DNA of 64,000 nucleotides from the NCBI RefSeq assembly GCF_002139855.1, contig NZ_CP018789.1:1116001-1180000 (forward strand). The letters run 5' to 3'. This stretch comes from Campylobacter porcelli (GTDB lineage Bacteria; Campylobacterota; Campylobacteria; Campylobacterales; Campylobacteraceae). The notes beneath the pieces are model-generated. The model worked only from the letters and a program-made list of their open reading frames with translations. It was not told where the DNA came from and did not search any database. The first letter of the stretch is position 1. Each line of letters opens with the position of its first letter. The translations under genes and the position numbers were made by a program. Positions 37,506-50,428 of this stretch are shown one piece after another.

Positions 37506-38800
37506 CTGTCTCCCCTAAGCTGATAGCTGATATCACCAGCACCAAATCCAATAACCAACCCACTAGCTAAACTATGCTTTACACCAAAATTATCAAAAAA
37601 CTCGATACTATCGCCATTTCGTTTGATAGTATCAGCAAATAAAGCACCCTTAAATTCGCTCTTTAAATCTATATTATTTGGTTCCTCTCCAGCAGCATAA
37701 ACAGGCAATACCACAAGCTCATCAACTTCATCAAAACACTCTTTAAATCCATCTAAATTTGCTAATAACCTTGAGTATCTATGTGGCTGAAATATCGCTG
37801 TGATACTCTCAAGCCCAAGTAGTTTCGCATACTCCTTAGCACTCTTTAAAGTCGCTTTAATCTCGGTTGGATGATGACCATAGTCATCTATTAGAGCGAA
37901 TTTCTCATTAGCTACTAATATATCAAATCGCTTTTTAATCCCTTTAAATTTCTTAAGATTTTCTCTAATCTCTTCAAGACCAATTATAGAATTAGCAGCC
38001 AAAATAGCAAGACTAGCATCAATAGCAATATGCTCCCCCATACCCCAAGCTTCAAATTTACCAAGACCTTTAAGATGAAAACTAGTATATGGCTCATAAT
38101 TTCTAAGCACCATTTGAAGATTGGTTATATCGCCTTTTTCTAATCTAATTGCGTCCATCTTAATCGTGCTTAAAAAGCTATCTTCAGCATTAATAACCCT
38201 AATCTTAGCACGCTCTAAAAAGCCCTTATAAGCAGCGTAAAATTTATCCATATCATTATCATAATGCTCCATATGCTCTGGCTCAGCATTCGTAACAACG
38301 GCTAAAAATGGATTTGAATTTAAAAAGCTACTATCGCTCTCATCAGCTTCAAATATCAGATCCTCACTAGCTTCATACTTCATATTTGAGCCAAATTCTT
38401 TACTTATAGCACCTATTATAGCGCTACCTTTCATAAGAGAAGCTAGCATAGCTGAAGTGGTGCTTTTACCATGCGCTCCAGCTACGGCAAATACTCTTTT
38501 GCCCTCTAAAATAAATGGCAAAGCCTCCTTTCTAGATAAGCACTCAATACCACGCTTCCTAGCCTCTACAAGCTCCACATTATCACTTTTAATAGCTGCA
38601 CTATAAACGACAAAATCAGGATCATCTATAGCACTTTCGCAGTGTGGGACGGTAATCTTCATACCACTAGCTCTAAGCTCTTTAGTAGTGGGACTATCAG
38701 CTATATCAGAGCCACTAATTATAAAATTACGCTCTTTTAAAAATCTAGCAATAGCTGAAATCCCAATCCCACCAATACCGATAAAATGCACCTTTTTCAT
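37502..38800 (-). CDS. murC: UDP-N-acetylmuramate--L-alanine ligase
   Basis: A 432-residue Mur ligase adding L-Ala to UDP-MurNAc. The N-terminal fold is HFIGIGGIGISAIARFL, the ATP loop GAHGKSTTSAML near residue 108, with EADESDSSFL, the DDYGHHPTEIKATL signature near 300 and the FQPHRYSR motif typical of MurC. Overlaps at both ends (4 bases each) place it in the operon metX-xseB-nitrilase-murC. Confidence 0.95.
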   Translation of the reverse strand: MKKVHFIGIGGIGISAIARFLKERNFIISGSDIADSPTTKELRASGMKITVPHCESAIDDPDFVVYSAAIKSDNVELVEARKRGIECLSRKEALPFILEGKRVFAVAGAHGKSTTSAMLASLMKGSAIIGAISKEFGSNMKYEASEDLIFEADESDSSFLNSNPFLAVVTNAEPEHMEHYDNDMDKFYAAYKGFLERAKIRVINAEDSFLSTIKMDAIRLEKGDITNLQMVLRNYEPYTSFHLKGLGKFEAWGMGEHIAIDASLAILAANSIIGLEEIRENLKKFKGIKKRFDILVANEKFALIDDYGHHPTEIKATLKSAKEYAKLLGLESITAIFQPHRYSRLLANLDGFKECFDEVDELVVLPVYAAGEEPNNIDLKSEFKGALFADTIKRNGDSIEFFDNFGVKHSLASGLVIGFGAGDISYQLRGDR

Positions 38801-39597
38801 ATATTTAATCCTAATAAAGCTTCAGCTTTTTGTCTAAATTTCCATATTGAACGAGCTTGTAAAATCAGCTTTTTATCAATATCACACATTAGCATTCCCT
38901 CATTTGAATCTAAGCTATTTTCAATCTCTCCATGCGGATTGATAAGCATACTTTGCCCATAAAACTCACTCTCAATATCATCAAATTTAGTCTTACCTAG
39001 TCTATTTACACGGACAATATATACATTATTTGTAAATGCTCTCATCTTTAAAAGCTCATTCCAGCGACTACTTGAGTTTAAAGCACAAGCACTTGGTAAT
39101 AAAACGCAATCAATCTTTTTAGCCACAATCTCAGCCCAAATACGATCAAAATGCGCCTCAAATCCAAAAATAACGCCAAATTTAATCCTATCAACGCTAA
39201 AGCTCATTATCCCAAAACTCTCTTTTTTAGAATAAAATTTCGCTTCATTCCAGTGCGGATAATCTATTAAGATATTTTGCTCTTCATATTTTGTGCTTTG
39301 TGGGCTAAATTTCGCTACTACCTTTTTACACTCTTTGCCTTTAACTTGTAAAAGTGGAGCGATTATCGTTAGATTATATCTATTTGCCATAGCTAGAAGA
39401 CTACTCTTTTTTTGCTCACTTTGCTCTTTTATCATAGATTTAGGCATTTTGATAATATCATTAAAAAATGAATTTATCACATACTCACCAAGCACAACCA
39501 CACTAGCCCCACCCTTTGCCGCTAAGCTTAAGTAGTGATCAATCCTAGAATCACTCATAGCCAAAGTGTGTAGCTGTAAAGCCGCAACCCTACTCAC
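38797..39597 (-). CDS. Carbon-nitrogen hydrolase (nitrilase-superfamily) protein with replaced nucleophile
   Basis: A 266-residue nitrilase-fold protein. The N-terminal strand and first catalytic Glu are present (GASVVVLGEYVINSFFND), as are the region usually holding the catalytic Lys (WNEAKFYSKKESFG) and the conserved core IKFGVIFGFEAHFDRIWAE. At the point where family members have Cys in a pattern like ICYD, this protein has Gly145 (IFGFE). If the alignment is right it cannot form the thioester intermediate and may be a non-catalytic or unusual member. GTG start, overlapping xseB by 8 bases. A homologue occupies the same place in C. jejuni. Confidence 0.75.
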   Translation of the reverse strand: MSRVAALQLHTLAMSDSRIDHYLSLAAKGGASVVVLGEYVINSFFNDIIKMPKSMIKEQSEQKKSSLLAMANRYNLTIIAPLLQVKGKECKKVVAKFSPQSTKYEEQNILIDYPHWNEAKFYSKKESFGIMSFSVDRIKFGVIFGFEAHFDRIWAEIVAKKIDCVLLPSACALNSSSRWNELLKMRAFTNNVYIVRVNRLGKTKFDDIESEFYGQSMLINPHGEIENSLDSNEGMLMCDIDKKLILQARSIWKFRQKAEALLGLNI

Positions 39598-39778
39598 TCT
39601 CTTCTCCTATTTGAGTAATCTCAAGCTTAGCATTTTCTAGCATAGCCCTTGCTTCATTAACTAATTTCAATCCATCTTTATATAACTTCACGCTATCGCT
39701 AAGAGTTAAATTCTCATCATTTAAACTCTCTAAAAGCTTCTCAATTTTCTCAATCTTACTTTCAAAATTTTCACTCAT
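39590..39778 (-). CDS. xseB: Exodeoxyribonuclease VII small subunit
   Basis: A 62-residue helical protein with the XseB pattern: FESKIEKIEKLLESL, then LTLSDSVKLYKDGLKLV, and a final acidic helix. It binds the large subunit XseA (not in this window) to form the single-strand nuclease. It overlaps metX upstream and the nitrilase-like gene downstream by 8 bases each. Confidence 0.9.
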   Translation of the reverse strand: MSENFESKIEKIEKLLESLNDENLTLSDSVKLYKDGLKLVNEARAMLENAKLEITQIGEESE

Positions 39779-40873
39779 CTAACGCCCTTTTAATATGCTC
39801 TTCTATCTTATCTATCTCTACTAAAAATGAATCATGCCCATAATCACTCTCAACGCATATATATCTACCTCTATGCCCTTGTCCTATACTAACTAAAGCC
39901 TCATACATCTCAAGCATTAAATTTGGTGGAAATAAAATATCTCCGCTAAATGAGATAAATGTAAGTCTAGCACGAGTAAGCATTAAAGCCTCATTAAGTG
40001 AGCCATAATGCCTAGTGCAATCAAAGTTATTCATCATCTTTATAACATATAGATATGATAGTGGATCAAATCTTTTAGGGAAGTTATTGCCATTATACTC
40101 CATGTATCTATCGACTTCAAACCTTCCTAAAAGCTCATATAATCCATCTGTTTCTACATATTTTCTACCAAATTTTTTATCCATCGTAGCAGGACTTAAA
40201 AAGCTAATATGCCCAGCCATTCTACCAAGTGCCATTCCTATTAAGCCATTTGCCTCTATATCATCTTTATCATAGTATCCGCCTTTAAAATTTGGATCTT
40301 TTACTATGCCTTCAATCGCAATTTTATTAAAAGCAATAGCCCAAGCCTTAGTAGCATAAGTAGTCGCTAGCATTATTACTCTTTTGGCAAAATTTGGAAA
40401 CTCTATAGCAAAGCACAAAGCTTGCATACCCCCAAGGCTCCCACCTATAACCGCATACACCTCTTTAATTCCTAGCCTATCAAATAACCTCATCTGCGCC
40501 CTAACCACATCGCTAATTACAAGGACAGGAAAGCGAAGTCTATACTCTTTTTTTGTGCTTGGCTCTATGCTTAAAGGATTAGTAGAGCCAAATGAACTAC
40601 CCAAAATATTTACACAAATCACAAAATATTTAGTAGTATCAATCGTCTTATTATCGCCTATTACGCCATCCCACCAACCAGGCTTTCTATCTCCCTTATG
40701 GATACCAGCAGCGTGAGCTGATCCAGTAAGTGCGTGGCAAACTACTATAACATTGCCCTTATCATCATTTAACTTGCCATAGCACTCATAAGCTAGATCA
40801 AATTCACTTAAAATTCGCCCACTCTCTAAATGCAACGGCTCATCAAAATGCTCTACAGCTCTATATATTTCCA

Positions 40874-40874
<1 letters not shown>
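39771..40874 (-). CDS. metX: Homoserine O-acetyltransferase
   Basis: A 367-residue alpha/beta hydrolase of methionine synthesis, acetylating homoserine. The nucleophile elbow is GGSLGGMQAL near residue 145, catalytic Asp is in SGDILFPPN near 310 and His in DYGHDSFLVE near 348. The HALTGSAHAAG and GKLND N-terminal marks fit the family. The GTG start overlaps the guaB stop by one base. Some MetX-like enzymes use succinyl-CoA; this is not resolved here. Confidence 0.93.
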
Positions 40875-43684
<2,810 letters not shown>

Positions 43685-43688
<4 letters not shown>

Positions 43689-43795
43689 TCTTTCTCCTTA
43701 TACTTATTAACCAAAACTACCCCAACTGCTGTGATAATCAGCAAAACCGCTATAGTAGCAACTATAGTTACCGCTCCTACTGGCTCACTTAACAC
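43685..43795 (-). CDS. 36-residue single-helix membrane protein between ileS and gatA
   Basis: GTG at 43795 preceded by a strong GAGGTGAT ribosome-binding site. The product begins [20 protein letters not shown], continues with a hydrophobic stretch to about residue 29 and ends NKYKEKE, a single transmembrane helix with a basic cytoplasmic tail. It overlaps ileS by 11 bases and gatA by 4 bases (GTGA), so it fills the gap exactly. C. jejuni has a very small gene at the same ileS-gatA position, which supports a conserved genuine gene. Function unknown; it lacks any motif beyond the helix. Confidence 0.75.
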
Positions 43796-46538
43796 TCATC
43801 ACCTCAGAACATCTATCACACAAGCAATTATCGCTAATAGCGCTAAATTTCCAGCATCTTGGACATTTATATCCATCTGATTTGGCTATGATAAATCTAT
43901 GGTCTCCTACTATAAATTCAGCCAAAATCTCACTACCAATCCTAAAGCCTCCAACCTTGCTTACCATATACCAATCCGCAACTTCATCGCTATTTAAAGA
44001 CAAAATATAGTCGCTATTAGTTTGGATTTCTAACTCTAGAGTTGATTTTATGAGTTTATCTTTTTTGAGATTATCTATTATCTCATTAAATTTCTCTTTG
44101 CTCTGTTTTAATAGCTCATCATCTACTTCAAGCTCAAATTCAAGCTCTTCATAAACTAGATCAAAAACATCATTAGCTTGAGCTTTTATAATGCTAGGTG
44201 CATACTCCATAACCTCATCAACTGTATATGTAAGAGTCGGTGCAATCAGCGGTAAAAGCGCCTTAGTAATAATCACCATAGCAGTTTGTGAGCTAGCTCT
44301 TTTAGTGCTATTTAAAGAATCGCAATATAATCTATCTTTACAGACATCTAGGTAAATTCCACTCAAATCACCACTTAAGAAATTTAATAAAATATTAAAT
44401 CCTTTAGAGTATTCATAGTTTTTAAAACAGCTACTTACTTCTTTAAAACAGCTACTAGCTTTGCCTAAAATCCATCTATCAAGTAAGCCAAATTCGTAAT
44501 TTAACTCTTTTAAATCACTCACATTTGCTAGTAAAAATCTTATGGTATTTCGAATTTTTCTATACTGCTCAGCAACTTGCTTTAATATATCATTGCCAAT
44601 TTTTAAATCGCTTGAGTAATCACTTAAACTTACCCATAAACGCAAAATTTCCACCCCAAATTCCTTGGCTACCGCATCCGGGGCTATGACATTGCCTTTG
44701 GATTTACTCATCTTTTCACCATTTTTATCCACAGTAAATCCATGCGTTAAAACACTTCTATATGGGGCTTTTTCATTTACTGCACAACTTAGCAATAAAG
44801 AGCTTTGAAACCACCCACGATGCTGATCGCTACCTTCTAGATACATATTAGCACTATACTCTCCAGCGTCGTAATCATCGCTATTTAGCACAGCATTCCA
44901 AGTAGAGCCACTATCAAACCAAACATCTAAAATATCGCTAACTTTCTCTAGCTCATCAGCCTTAAATTTAGCTCCACTTGGTAGCAACTCATCAATACTC
45001 ATACTCCACCAAGCATCGGCTCCATTTTCATCAAAAATCTTAGCAATATGCTCTAAAATTTCACTATCAAAAATAACCTCTTTAGTAGATTTAAGCCTAA
45101 AAAATGCAATCGGCACACCCCAATCTCTTTGACGAGAAATGCACCAATCTGGGCGATTTTCTATCATTGAAGTTATTCTTTTTATACCAGCTTCTGGATA
45201 AAATTTAACGCTATTTAAAGCCTCAAGTGCGATCTGACGCAAGGTTTTACCGCCTAATTTTGGCTCATCCATAGCTATAAACCACTGCTTAGTTGCTCTA
45301 TAAATTACAGGCTTGTGAGTTCTCCAACAAAATGGATAACTATGGGTAAATTTACTAACTTTTATAACCCAATCACCCAAAAGCTCGATAATCTTATCAT
45401 TTGCTTTAAAGATATGCAAACCTACAAACTCATCTACTATATCTTTTGGTAATAATCCTTTATGTCTTAAAGTCTCATCATAAAGTCCAGCCTCATCAAC
45501 AGGCATAATAACCTCTATACCATATCTAAGACTAGCAAAATAGTCATCCTCGCCATGACCAGGTGCGGTATGAACTAGCCCAGTCCCGCCATCCATCAAG
45601 ACATGCTCTCCAAGGATAAATATGGATTTTCTACCATTTAGCGGATTTATAGCGGTTAAATTCTCTAGTATTTGTGGCTTAAATTCTTTGATTATCTCCC
45701 CATTTGTAATGCCTTGAGCTACTAATGCTTCAAGCAAAGGCTTAGCAAAAATAAGCTTTTCGCTAGTAACGCAATAAATTTCATTTGGATTTAAACTAAT
45801 TGCTTGATTAGCCACTAGTGTCCATGGAGTGGTAGTCCATATAACTGCCTTTGCATCTTCAACCCCAATTGCTTTAGCGGCTTCTTGGCTTAATTTAAAT
45901 GCTAGATATAAGCTATAATCTTCCTTATTAGCATACTCCACTTCAGCCTCAGCAAGAGCACTCCTAGCTGCCCAGCTCCAAAATACCGGCTTACCTCTTT
46001 CTATTAAAAGCCCCTTTTTAGCCACTTCGCACAGGGTTCTATATATATTAGCTTCAAATTTATACTTCATAGTCATATATGGATTTTCCCAATCCCCAAC
46101 TACCCCAAGAGATTTAAACTCAGCCCTTTGAATATCTATAAATTCAGCAGCCCACTTCCTACATTCACTTCTAATAGCGGCTGTATCCATACTCTTTTTT
46201 TTATCCCCAAGCTTTATCTCTACTTGCTGTTCTATTGGCAATCCATGACAATCCCATCCTGGAGTAAATCTGACACTCTCTCCAAAAAAATAGTGAGTTT
46301 TGACTATTATATCTTTTAAAATTTTATTTAAAGCATGACCGATATGAAGATGACCATTAGCATATGGAGGACCATCGTGGATATTGAAGTTTATAGGGGC
46401 GTTTTGTCTAGATTTTTTCATCTTTTCATAGACTCTATTCTCATCCCATTTAGCATATCTTTTTGGCTCATTTTGCGGTAAATTACCCCGCATAGCAAAT
46501 TCAGTTACTGGTAATAAAAGAGTATCTTTATAATCCAT
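43785..46538 (-). CDS. ileS: Isoleucyl-tRNA synthetase
   Basis: A 917-residue class I synthetase. The HIGH-type motif is in [20 protein letters not shown] near residue 58 and the KMSKS loop in [15 protein letters not shown] near 590. The editing domain lies between them ([16 protein letters not shown]). The C-terminal zinc finger [19 protein letters not shown] is intact, marking the bacterial type. A run of T within 46190-46203 is ordinary coding sequence. Preceded by a TAAAAT box at 46574-46569 on the minus strand. Confidence 0.97.
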   Translation of the reverse strand: MDYKDTLLLPVTEFAMRGNLPQNEPKRYAKWDENRVYEKMKKSRQNAPINFNIHDGPPYANGHLHIGHALNKILKDIIVKTHYFFGESVRFTPGWDCHGLPIEQQVEIKLGDKKKSMDTAAIRSECRKWAAEFIDIQRAEFKSLGVVGDWENPYMTMKYKFEANIYRTLCEVAKKGLLIERGKPVFWSWAARSALAEAEVEYANKEDYSLYLAFKLSQEAAKAIGVEDAKAVIWTTTPWTLVANQAISLNPNEIYCVTSEKLIFAKPLLEALVAQGITNGEIIKEFKPQILENLTAINPLNGRKSIFILGEHVLMDGGTGLVHTAPGHGEDDYFASLRYGIEVIMPVDEAGLYDETLRHKGLLPKDIVDEFVGLHIFKANDKIIELLGDWVIKVSKFTHSYPFCWRTHKPVIYRATKQWFIAMDEPKLGGKTLRQIALEALNSVKFYPEAGIKRITSMIENRPDWCISRQRDWGVPIAFFRLKSTKEVIFDSEILEHIAKIFDENGADAWWSMSIDELLPSGAKFKADELEKVSDILDVWFDSGSTWNAVLNSDDYDAGEYSANMYLEGSDQHRGWFQSSLLLSCAVNEKAPYRSVLTHGFTVDKNGEKMSKSKGNVIAPDAVAKEFGVEILRLWVSLSDYSSDLKIGNDILKQVAEQYRKIRNTIRFLLANVSDLKELNYEFGLLDRWILGKASSCFKEVSSCFKNYEYSKGFNILLNFLSGDLSGIYLDVCKDRLYCDSLNSTKRASSQTAMVIITKALLPLIAPTLTYTVDEVMEYAPSIIKAQANDVFDLVYEELEFELEVDDELLKQSKEKFNEIIDNLKKDKLIKSTLELEIQTNSDYILSLNSDEVADWYMVSKVGGFRIGSEILAEFIVGDHRFIIAKSDGYKCPRCWKFSAISDNCLCDRCSEVMSVK

Positions 46539-46568
46539 AATAATACCTTTAGTGATAAAAATTTTTTG

Positions 46569-46574
46569 ATTTTA
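46569..46574 (-). promoter_or_regulatory. Predicted -10 box of ileS
   Basis: TTTGCTAAAAT on the minus strand, 31 bases before the ileS ATG, followed by AAAGGT before the start. The other sequence in the gap (46539-46680) is AT-rich with no gene. Confidence 0.4.
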
Positions 46575-46687
46575 GCAAAAAATAAATAAAACTTAAGTAA
46601 AAATTTCAAAATTTAATATAGCTAAATTTCATAATTTTAATTTATAAATCAAAAATGATTTTTAAGCAAATTTTTGGGTTATTATGC

Positions 46688-46693
46688 TATAAT
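46688..46693 (+). promoter_or_regulatory. Predicted -10 box of rpsO
   Basis: TATGCTATAAT extended -10 box 38 bases before the rpsO ATG, followed by CAGGAGGTC as a strong ribosome-binding site. Confidence 0.55.
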
Positions 46694-46730
46694 TGCCACT
46701 CAATTTTATATACCGCTCAGGAGGTCAAAT

Positions 46731-47003
46731 ATGGCTTTAGATACGGCTAAGAAAGCTCAAATAGTTGCAAAATTTGCTAGAAAAAGTGGAGATACAGGCT
46801 CTTCAGAAGTTCAAATAGCACTTCTTACTACAAGAATAGCAGAGCTTACAGAACATCTAAAAGTAAATAAAAAAGATTTTAGCTCAAGACTAGGTCTATT
46901 AAAATTAGTTGGTCGCCGCAAGAGATTACTAAAATATCTTAAAGCTACTAAATATGAAACTTACACTAAGCTAATAGCTGAGCTAGGTCTAAGAGATAAA
47001 TAA
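46731..47003 (+). CDS. rpsO: 30S ribosomal protein S15
   Basis: A 90-residue protein, standard for S15. It opens [20 protein letters not shown], with conserved [14 protein letters not shown] and the HxxDxxSRxGLL-type segment [19 protein letters not shown]. It binds the central domain of 16S rRNA. The start is ATG 46731 because AGGAGGT is 5 bases upstream, and upstream in-frame codons belong to the promoter region. A strong terminator follows. Confidence 0.97.
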   Translation: MALDTAKKAQIVAKFARKSGDTGSSEVQIALLTTRIAELTEHLKVNKKDFSSRLGLLKLVGRRKRLLKYLKATKYETYTKLIAELGLRDK

Positions 47004-47006
47004 TCC

Positions 47007-47025
47007 AAAGCCCCAAAGGGGCTTT
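47007..47025 (+). terminator. Terminator after rpsO
   Basis: AAAGCCCC, loop AAA, GGGGCTTT: a perfect 8-bp stem with four G-C pairs, 4 bases after the rpsO stop. Only a short T-run within the stem end follows. Confidence 0.8.
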
Positions 47026-47105
47026 ACTATCCATCCAAATAAAATCAATATCTATTAAGCAAAAAAATTGTAAAATACTCGCCAAATTTAAATTTAGGAA
47101 TTTTT

Positions 47106-47594
47106 ATGTTTGGAATGGGAATCAGCGAAATAATAATAATCGCCGTTGTCGCTGTCATAGTCTTAGGTCCTGATAAACTACCAAGTGCAATGGTAAATAT
47201 AGCTAAATTTTTTAAGGTTTTTAAACAGACTATTAACGGAGCTAAAAGCACTTTTGAGCAAGAGATAAAGATCGCTGAACTAAAAGAAGATGCCAAAAAA
47301 TATAAAGATAGCCTAGCTAACGGTATAGATGGAGTAAGGAAAAAGCTCACATTTGAAGAGCTTGATGAGCTAAAAAGCAATATAAATAGCATTAACAACT
47401 CAACGCAAAAATCCCTAGCTGATATTCAAAATGAAATCTCAAATCTCAATCCGATTAATAAATTAAATGCCGGATTGGAGCTAGATCAAGATAGCTCTTC
47501 ACAACCGCCCAAAAATATAGTAGCAAATAACCCAGATGATATAGATAATAAAATAGATAAACCAGATGAAATTCAAAAAGCAAAAGAGGCATAA
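47106..47594 (+). CDS. tatB: Sec-independent translocase protein TatB
   Basis: A 162-residue protein. The N-terminal short membrane helix has the TatB pattern MFGMGISEIIIIAVVAVIVL with the conserved Glu, followed by GPDKLPSAM (amphipathic hinge and helix) and a long charged, low-complexity tail rich in Asn, Asp and Lys. It receives twin-arginine substrates with TatC, whose ATG overlaps its stop by one base. HydA in this window is a likely client. TatA is not encoded here. Confidence 0.9.
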   Translation: MFGMGISEIIIIAVVAVIVLGPDKLPSAMVNIAKFFKVFKQTINGAKSTFEQEIKIAELKEDAKKYKDSLANGIDGVRKKLTFEELDELKSNINSINNSTQKSLADIQNEISNLNPINKLNAGLELDQDSSSQPPKNIVANNPDDIDNKIDKPDEIQKAKEA

Positions 47595-48337
47595 TGTTTG
47601 AAGATTTAAGACCACATTTAATCGAGCTTAGAAAACGCCTATTAATTAGTGCTATATCTGTAATAATCTGCTTTATTATATGTTTTAACTTTTGGGCTCC
47701 TTTGCTTGATTTTATGACCGCACCGCTTAAGGCTGCACTGCCAAATGGTAGCAATATTATCTTCACTCAAGTTGCGGAGCCATTTTTTACAGCGATGAAG
47801 GTGGCATTTTTTGCTGGACTTTTGCTTGCTTTACCTATTATCTTTTGGCAATTTTGGCTATTTGTCGCTCCAGGACTATATGAAAATGAGAAAAAATATG
47901 TAATTCCATTTGTTTTAAGCGCTACAATTATGTTTATTGTAGGGGCTGCATTTTGCTACTATTTTGTGGTGCCTGTTGGCTTTGCGTTTCTTATAAATTT
48001 CGGTGGAACGCTATTTCAAGCACTTCCTAGCATAGGGGATTATGTGGGATTTTTTACAAAAATTGTAGTGGCATTTGGGATTAGCTTTGAGCTTCCAGTT
48101 GTTACATTTTTCCTAGCTAAAATCGGAGTTATCACAGATGATAGCTTGAAGAGATTTTTTAGATACGCTATAGTTGGGATATTCGTTTTTGCAGCCATTA
48201 TGACCCCGCCTGATGTGCTTAGCCAATTTATGCTTGCTATCCCTTTAATCGGGCTTTACTCTTTATCAATTTTAATTGCCAAATTAGTAAATCCAGCGCC
48301 AAAATCCGATGATGAAGAAAATAGCGATGATGAGTGA
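47594..48337 (+). CDS. tatC: Twin-arginine translocase subunit TatC
   Basis: A 247-residue protein with six transmembrane helices. Family marks are the N-terminal DLRPHLIELRKRLLISA, which binds the signal peptide, the conserved Glu-containing GISFELPVVTFFLAKIG, and FAAIMTPPDVLSQFMLAIPL. A short acidic tail (DDEENSDDE) ends the protein. queA begins inside its last codons. Confidence 0.96.
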   Translation: MFEDLRPHLIELRKRLLISAISVIICFIICFNFWAPLLDFMTAPLKAALPNGSNIIFTQVAEPFFTAMKVAFFAGLLLALPIIFWQFWLFVAPGLYENEKKYVIPFVLSATIMFIVGAAFCYYFVVPVGFAFLINFGGTLFQALPSIGDYVGFFTKIVVAFGISFELPVVTFFLAKIGVITDDSLKRFFRYAIVGIFVFAAIMTPPDVLSQFMLAIPLIGLYSLSILIAKLVNPAPKSDDEENSDDE

Positions 48338-49346
48338 TATATTTGCGTTAAGTAGCTATGATTACGAGCTACCATCTCATCTCATCGCCACCTCTCCTAC
48401 TAAGCCAAAAGAGAGTGCGAATCTGCTTGTTTATGAGCGAAACAACTCTAAAATAACCCATGCTAAATTTGGTGATTTGATGGACTTTTTGCCAGATTGC
48501 GATATTATATTTAATGATACAAAGGTGGTAAAAGCTAGAATTTATGGCAAAAAAAGCAGTGGTGGAGCCGTAGAATTGCTACTTAATCAGCCTTTGGGTG
48601 ATGGCAAATTTAGCACTCTAATCAAAGGTCGCATAAAAGTTGGGGCAATTTTGGAATTTGACAAGGGATTAAGCTGTGAAGTTATAGAGATTTTAGATGA
48701 GTATAGAATTGTCAAATTTTATCAAAATCAAGAGCTTTTAGACACCCCAAAACTATATAAAATTCTAAATCAAATAGGTCATATCCCCTTGCCACCTTAT
48801 ATCAAAAGAGATGATGAAAAAAGTGATGAAGTATGGTATCAAAGCGTATTTGCCAAAAATGATGGCGCCGTAGCCGCTCCTACTGCGAGCTTGCATTTTA
48901 GTGATGAGATGATACAAAATCTACAAACCAAACACAACATCTCATATATCACTCTCCATGTTGGTGCTGGGACATTTAAATCAGTTGAAACTAGCGATAT
49001 CAGAGATCATAAAATTCATAGTGAAATTTACTCCATAAGCGATCAAGCTATAAAATCCATAAATAGCCATAGAGCAATTCTTGGCGTTGGGACTACGGTT
49101 ACTAGGTGCGTTGAGTATTTTTATAAAAGCGGTATAAAAGATGGTTTGTGCGATCTATTTTTACATCCAGCAAATCCACCGCAAAGACAAAACTATCTAC
49201 TAACAAATTTCCATTTACCAAAATCAACGCTAATTATGTTAGTAGCGAGTTTCGTCGGTTTAGAAAATGTCAAAGAAATTTATAAACAAGCCATAGATAG
49301 GGGATATAAATTCTACTCTTATGGCGATGCAATGTTGGTGATATGA
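48330..49346 (+). CDS. queA: S-adenosylmethionine:tRNA ribosyltransferase-isomerase
   Basis: A 338-residue enzyme of queuosine synthesis that transfers the ribosyl part of SAM to preQ1 in tRNA. Family marks: YDYELPSHLIATSPTKPKE at the start, FNDTKVVKARI, the substrate region DGAVAAPTASLHF and LHVGAGTFKSVE, and NFHLPKSTLIMLVASF near the end. The start is ATG 48330 (or 48327), overlapping tatC; earlier in-frame ATGs lie further inside tatC. Confidence 0.94.
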   Translation: MSDIFALSSYDYELPSHLIATSPTKPKESANLLVYERNNSKITHAKFGDLMDFLPDCDIIFNDTKVVKARIYGKKSSGGAVELLLNQPLGDGKFSTLIKGRIKVGAILEFDKGLSCEVIEILDEYRIVKFYQNQELLDTPKLYKILNQIGHIPLPPYIKRDDEKSDEVWYQSVFAKNDGAVAAPTASLHFSDEMIQNLQTKHNISYITLHVGAGTFKSVETSDIRDHKIHSEIYSISDQAIKSINSHRAILGVGTTVTRCVEYFYKSGIKDGLCDLFLHPANPPQRQNYLLTNFHLPKSTLIMLVASFVGLENVKEIYKQAIDRGYKFYSYGDAMLVI

Positions 49347-50428
49347 TGAGATTATTTATACTTTTTATAGCAGATATTTTAATGGCAAGTCAGACAATTG
49401 GGACAAATGAGCATATAGCCTTTAGCATTTTACTTTTATTAATCATAATATTAATAGTTATCAATAGACGCCCTGTAAAAAATAGAAATCAAAAACTAAT
49501 CTACACACAAAATAAAAACTTAGCTAAATTAAATTTAGTATTTTTCCAAAATAAGGTAGAAAACGGGGATATAATAAAGCGTTTGGGGCTGTTTTTTAAA
49601 GTGCTTCACACAAAAGCCGCACAAAATAATAACTCAATAATCTTTAATTACTCTCCAAGACAGGCTAGATATTTTAGTGCAAATTTTAAAGCCATCACCA
49701 ATATAACGCACAATCTCATATGCTTTGTCAATAAAAGTGTAAGTAATAGCTCGATTTTATTATCCATAAAACCAACCAAAACAAAAGATGAATATCAAAT
49801 TTCAATCAAAACATCAGCCAATATAAATAGCAACGAAATCCAAACCGCACTTGATGATAATAATAAAAATATAAACTACAAATATCTCCATATCGCCTCA
49901 AATTATGCCAATTTAATTGGATCTAAGATTGAATTTAGCTCAAAGCCAAATAGCTCTATTTTTTCATTTAATATAACAATGCATAAATTAAATAATCCAT
50001 TAAATATAAAATCAGTAATGCAAAAAAATGCCCTAATAGCATATGAGAGCCAAACTGAATTTTTCACGCTTGTAGCAGAGCTTAGTGTTTATGGTATCTC
50101 CACCCAGCCAAATCCTAGCTGGGAGAGCGTAAAAAACCATATAATGGATATGCTATATAAGCCAGATTTTCTATTTATTCAAGCAAAAATAGTCAAAAAT
50201 CTGCCATATAGTGAGATAAATTTAATCAAAGAGTGGCAAAAAATCAAAAAATTTAAGATTATCACCATAAGCGATAATTCTAATTATGATAAAATAGCTA
50301 GTAGTCTTGGCGATGCGACCTTACATCAGCCTTATACTGCCGATGAGTTATTTGAGATTATAAAATACCCCCCCCTACTCCATCTCCAAACGCATAAGAT
50401 ACATATCCTCCCCACTAATGACCTCTAA
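49343..50428 (+). CDS. Degenerate sensor-kinase/receiver-like membrane protein
   Basis: A 361-residue protein. An N-terminal membrane helix (about residues 23-40) is followed by a region like a histidine-kinase ATPase domain: YLHIASNYANLIGSKIEFSS resembles the GLGLAISKRLVELMGG-type segment, and NSSIFSFNITM the closing strand. The G boxes are not recognisable. Residues about 235-345 look like a receiver (ALIAYESQTEFFTLVAELSV, IITISDNSN) in which the phospho-Asp position is Gln (FIQAK) and the Lys-Pro is Gln-Pro (HQP). An 8-C tract at codons near the end (50368-50375) sets which of three C-termini is made. The last 54 bases overlap hypA. Likely a non-enzymatic signalling relic; symbol not assigned. 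Confidence 0.6.
   Translation: MMRLFILFIADILMASQTIGTNEHIAFSILLLLIIILIVINRRPVKNRNQKLIYTQNKNLAKLNLVFFQNKVENGDIIKRLGLFFKVLHTKAAQNNNSIIFNYSPRQARYFSANFKAITNITHNLICFVNKSVSNSSILLSIKPTKTKDEYQISIKTSANINSNEIQTALDDNNKNINYKYLHIASNYANLIGSKIEFSSKPNSSIFSFNITMHKLNNPLNIKSVMQKNALIAYESQTEFFTLVAELSVYGISTQPNPSWESVKNHIMDMLYKPDFLFIQAKIVKNLPYSEINLIKEWQKIKKFKIITISDNSNYDKIASSLGDATLHQPYTADELFEIIKYPPLLHLQTHKIHILPTNDL
50368..50375 (+). repeat. Eight-C tract at convergent ends of the sensor-like gene and hypA
   Basis: Eight consecutive C. The last C is also the last base of the hypA TAG stop on the opposite strand. Losing one C gives the sensor-like protein a different, longer tail; gaining one ends it after 10 more codons. 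Confidence 0.8.

Noticed and set aside
46190-46203. T-run inside ileS as a slippage site
   Set aside because: It encodes normal Lys codons in an essential gene.
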